Shown in pieces: positions 62,847 to 64,000 of a DNA stretch of 64,000 bases. Positions within the stretch are counted from its first letter, which is position 1. Each line of letters begins with the position of its first letter. Origin of the DNA: Aporrectodea caliginosa. Lineage: Eukaryota > Annelida > Clitellata > Crassiclitellata > Lumbricidae. The notes beneath the pieces are model-generated. The model was not told the DNA's origin, did not search any database, and saw only the letters and a list, made by a program, of their open reading frames with translations. Both the position numbers and the translations under genes were made by a program. Where the stretch lies: positions 570,332-634,331 of the forward strand of contig JACEVL010000108.1 in the NCBI GenBank assembly GCA_020284085.1, written 5' to 3'.

Positions 62847-63492
62847 GATGAACGTCCAGGGTCTGAGCAGCCATTCCTCTGACCACCACCGTCGCCATCT
62901 TCTCAACCTCTTCACCCGTCGACACCCTTCTCTCACCGACCGACCCACCCTACCCCCTGACGACTCCGACCCTCTGACGCAGCACCGCCATCGTCCCATC
63001 GACTGCCCTCTCTATCGTCACCCGTCCCTCGTCGGAGCTCGGCCGCCCGGCTCCTCCTGGCTAAGATTTTTGTCAGCTCTTATTAGCCTTCAAATAAAGA
63101 ATACCCTTCCACGGCGGACGGACGCAGATCGCTCGGCGTCCCTTCTCCGCCCTACCCATTCCATACCGACCGACCGACCGACCGACTGGCCTTCGGTCCG
63201 TCCGTCCGTCCGTCCGTCCGTCCGACAGCCGCTTCAACCGACCGACCGGGACGGCAAGACGAATGGCCTGTTCGTGACCGGTTTGGGACATTTGCCCCGG
63301 CGGACATCACCGACTCCGACTCCTCGGCCAGGCCAGACCCATCGACCGACCGACCGTCCGACCAAAAGAACGGACATCAGCCCCGGTGGCTCCTCTCTCA
63401 CTTGGGCGCAGCGGCGGCGGCCGCTGAGTTGCCAGCCGGCATTAGCCAATAGAATTCGCGAGATCTCCCGCTCCGTCCAACGTTTTCATTAA
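62847..63492 (+). CDS. Terminal exon: cytoplasmic tail (candidate)
   Basis: Acceptor TTCGTTCGTTTCAG. With the phase-2 donor the junction codon is AAG and the frame MNVQGLSSHSSDHHRRH runs 215 codons to a TAA at 63490-63492, rich in Pro, Arg, Ser, Thr and Asp. Part of it (63165-63225) is a GACC/GTCC tetramer tract giving PTDRPTDWPSVRPSVRPSV. With the other donor the tail is only DERPGSEQPFL and a TGA. The exon is far more GC- and CpG-rich than the introns. A methionine at 62848 is internal. Which tail is real is undecided; I slightly prefer the long frame because it is open. Confidence 0.42.
63160..63225. repeat. (GACC)n / (GTCC)n tetranucleotide tract
   Basis: GACCGACCGACCGACC followed by GTCCGTCCGTCCGTCC, an inverted pair of tetramer tracts that could form a hairpin, inside the proposed terminal exon. 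Confidence 0.8.
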
Positions 63493-63500
63493 CTCGACCG

Positions 63501-63962
63501 CCAACTGTGGCGCTTCGCATTTATATAGCGTCGCCGAGCAGAGACGATCGCCGTGCACTGACGAAAACACTAGACACTACGATGCGCAAACACTACAGAT
63601 TATAAATAGACAATAACAGCAGACAAACGAGCGGATGGACGAACAGGCGGACGGACGGAGGAACCGACAGATAGAGAGGCAGACAAAGGAACGGACGAAT
63701 AGAGAGGCAGATAGAGGAACAGAGAGACTGACAACTGTATAGATACACGCTACACTACACACGCACTGACGTTACTGCGATAAAGAAGCCTCGGAATAAA
63801 CAGGCGATAAAACTTGAAAAGGTTTCCATATCAATCCGACGCTAAGCAGCACAAGGCTTATAAAGATTACATTTAATGTCTATTATGCATATACGTGTAT
63901 ACATAATGTCCACGCTATAATAACACACGCACACGCACACACACACGCATGTACTTATTTGC

Positions 63963-64000
<38 letters not shown>
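63501..64000. repeat. 3' flank: GACA-rich tract, (CA)n and (AT)n
   Basis: 63600-63740 is rich in GACGGACGG and GAGAGGCAGA blocks. 63920-63950 is a CA run with CG changes. 63965-64000 is (AT)n reaching the window edge. No gene. Confidence 0.7.
63795..63800 (+). promoter_or_regulatory. Possible polyadenylation signal AATAAA
   Basis: AATAAA about 300 bp after the stop of the proposed terminal exon. Another lies at about 63095 inside the exon. Suitable, but such hexamers are common in AT-rich DNA. Confidence 0.3.

Noticed and set aside
62827..63492. Independent gene starting at the ATG at 62827 or 62848
   Set aside because: A good splice acceptor sits just before 62847 and the frame joins the transmembrane exon in phase, so a terminal exon explains it better.

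Overview
The window looks like intron-rich, repeat-rich nuclear DNA of an invertebrate animal, most likely a mollusc or another lophotrochozoan. That placement is an inference from three things: spliced exons that are almost all phase 1, domain types common in such animals (SUEL lectin, CUB, Sushi), and the mix of non-LTR retrotransposons, tRNA-derived SINEs and TTAA-flanked MITEs. I see no bacterial gene organisation. No species can be named from the sequence alone.

Layout. From 1 to about 31.4 kb there is no host gene I can support. This part holds several dozen short dispersed repeats, many simple repeats, a 5'-truncated LINE (2.4-5.0 kb), a second truncated LINE (12.4-13.8 kb), an apparently complete two-ORF LINE of the RNase H-bearing I-like group (about 15.3-23.4 kb), and decayed CR1/L2/RTE-like LINE tails at 14.4-14.8, 23.6-24.9 and 27.5-27.8 kb. 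From 31.4 to 63.5 kb runs one plus-strand host gene, seen as six exons: SUEL-type galactose/rhamnose-binding lectin, CUB, Sushi, a short linker, a transmembrane segment, and a terminal exon whose reading frame depends on the splice donor used. The exons join in phase. Its signal-peptide exon or exons were not found and are probably upstream. Its introns are filled with mobile DNA.

Mobile DNA in the introns: a 2.15 kb TTAA-flanked element (38.0-40.2 kb) carrying about 12 copies of a roughly 151-bp satellite with a palindromic core, a second TTAA-flanked MITE (41.7-42.7 kb) inside a LINE 3' UTR, dimeric tRNA-derived SINEs (40.6 and 44.5 kb), a hAT relic nested in another inverted-repeat element (60.0-62.0 kb), and a 1.3 kb TTATG pentanucleotide array (57.6-58.9 kb).

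The most interesting signal is a 45-60 nt module recurring more than 30 times across the window: a short stem-loop followed by GTTAAAC. It forms the 3' end of the complete LINE and of at least three other repeat families, its stem shows compensatory changes, and one 62-bp copy is bracketed by a perfect 13-bp direct repeat. It looks like a 3'-end recognition element shared by autonomous and non-autonomous retroposons.
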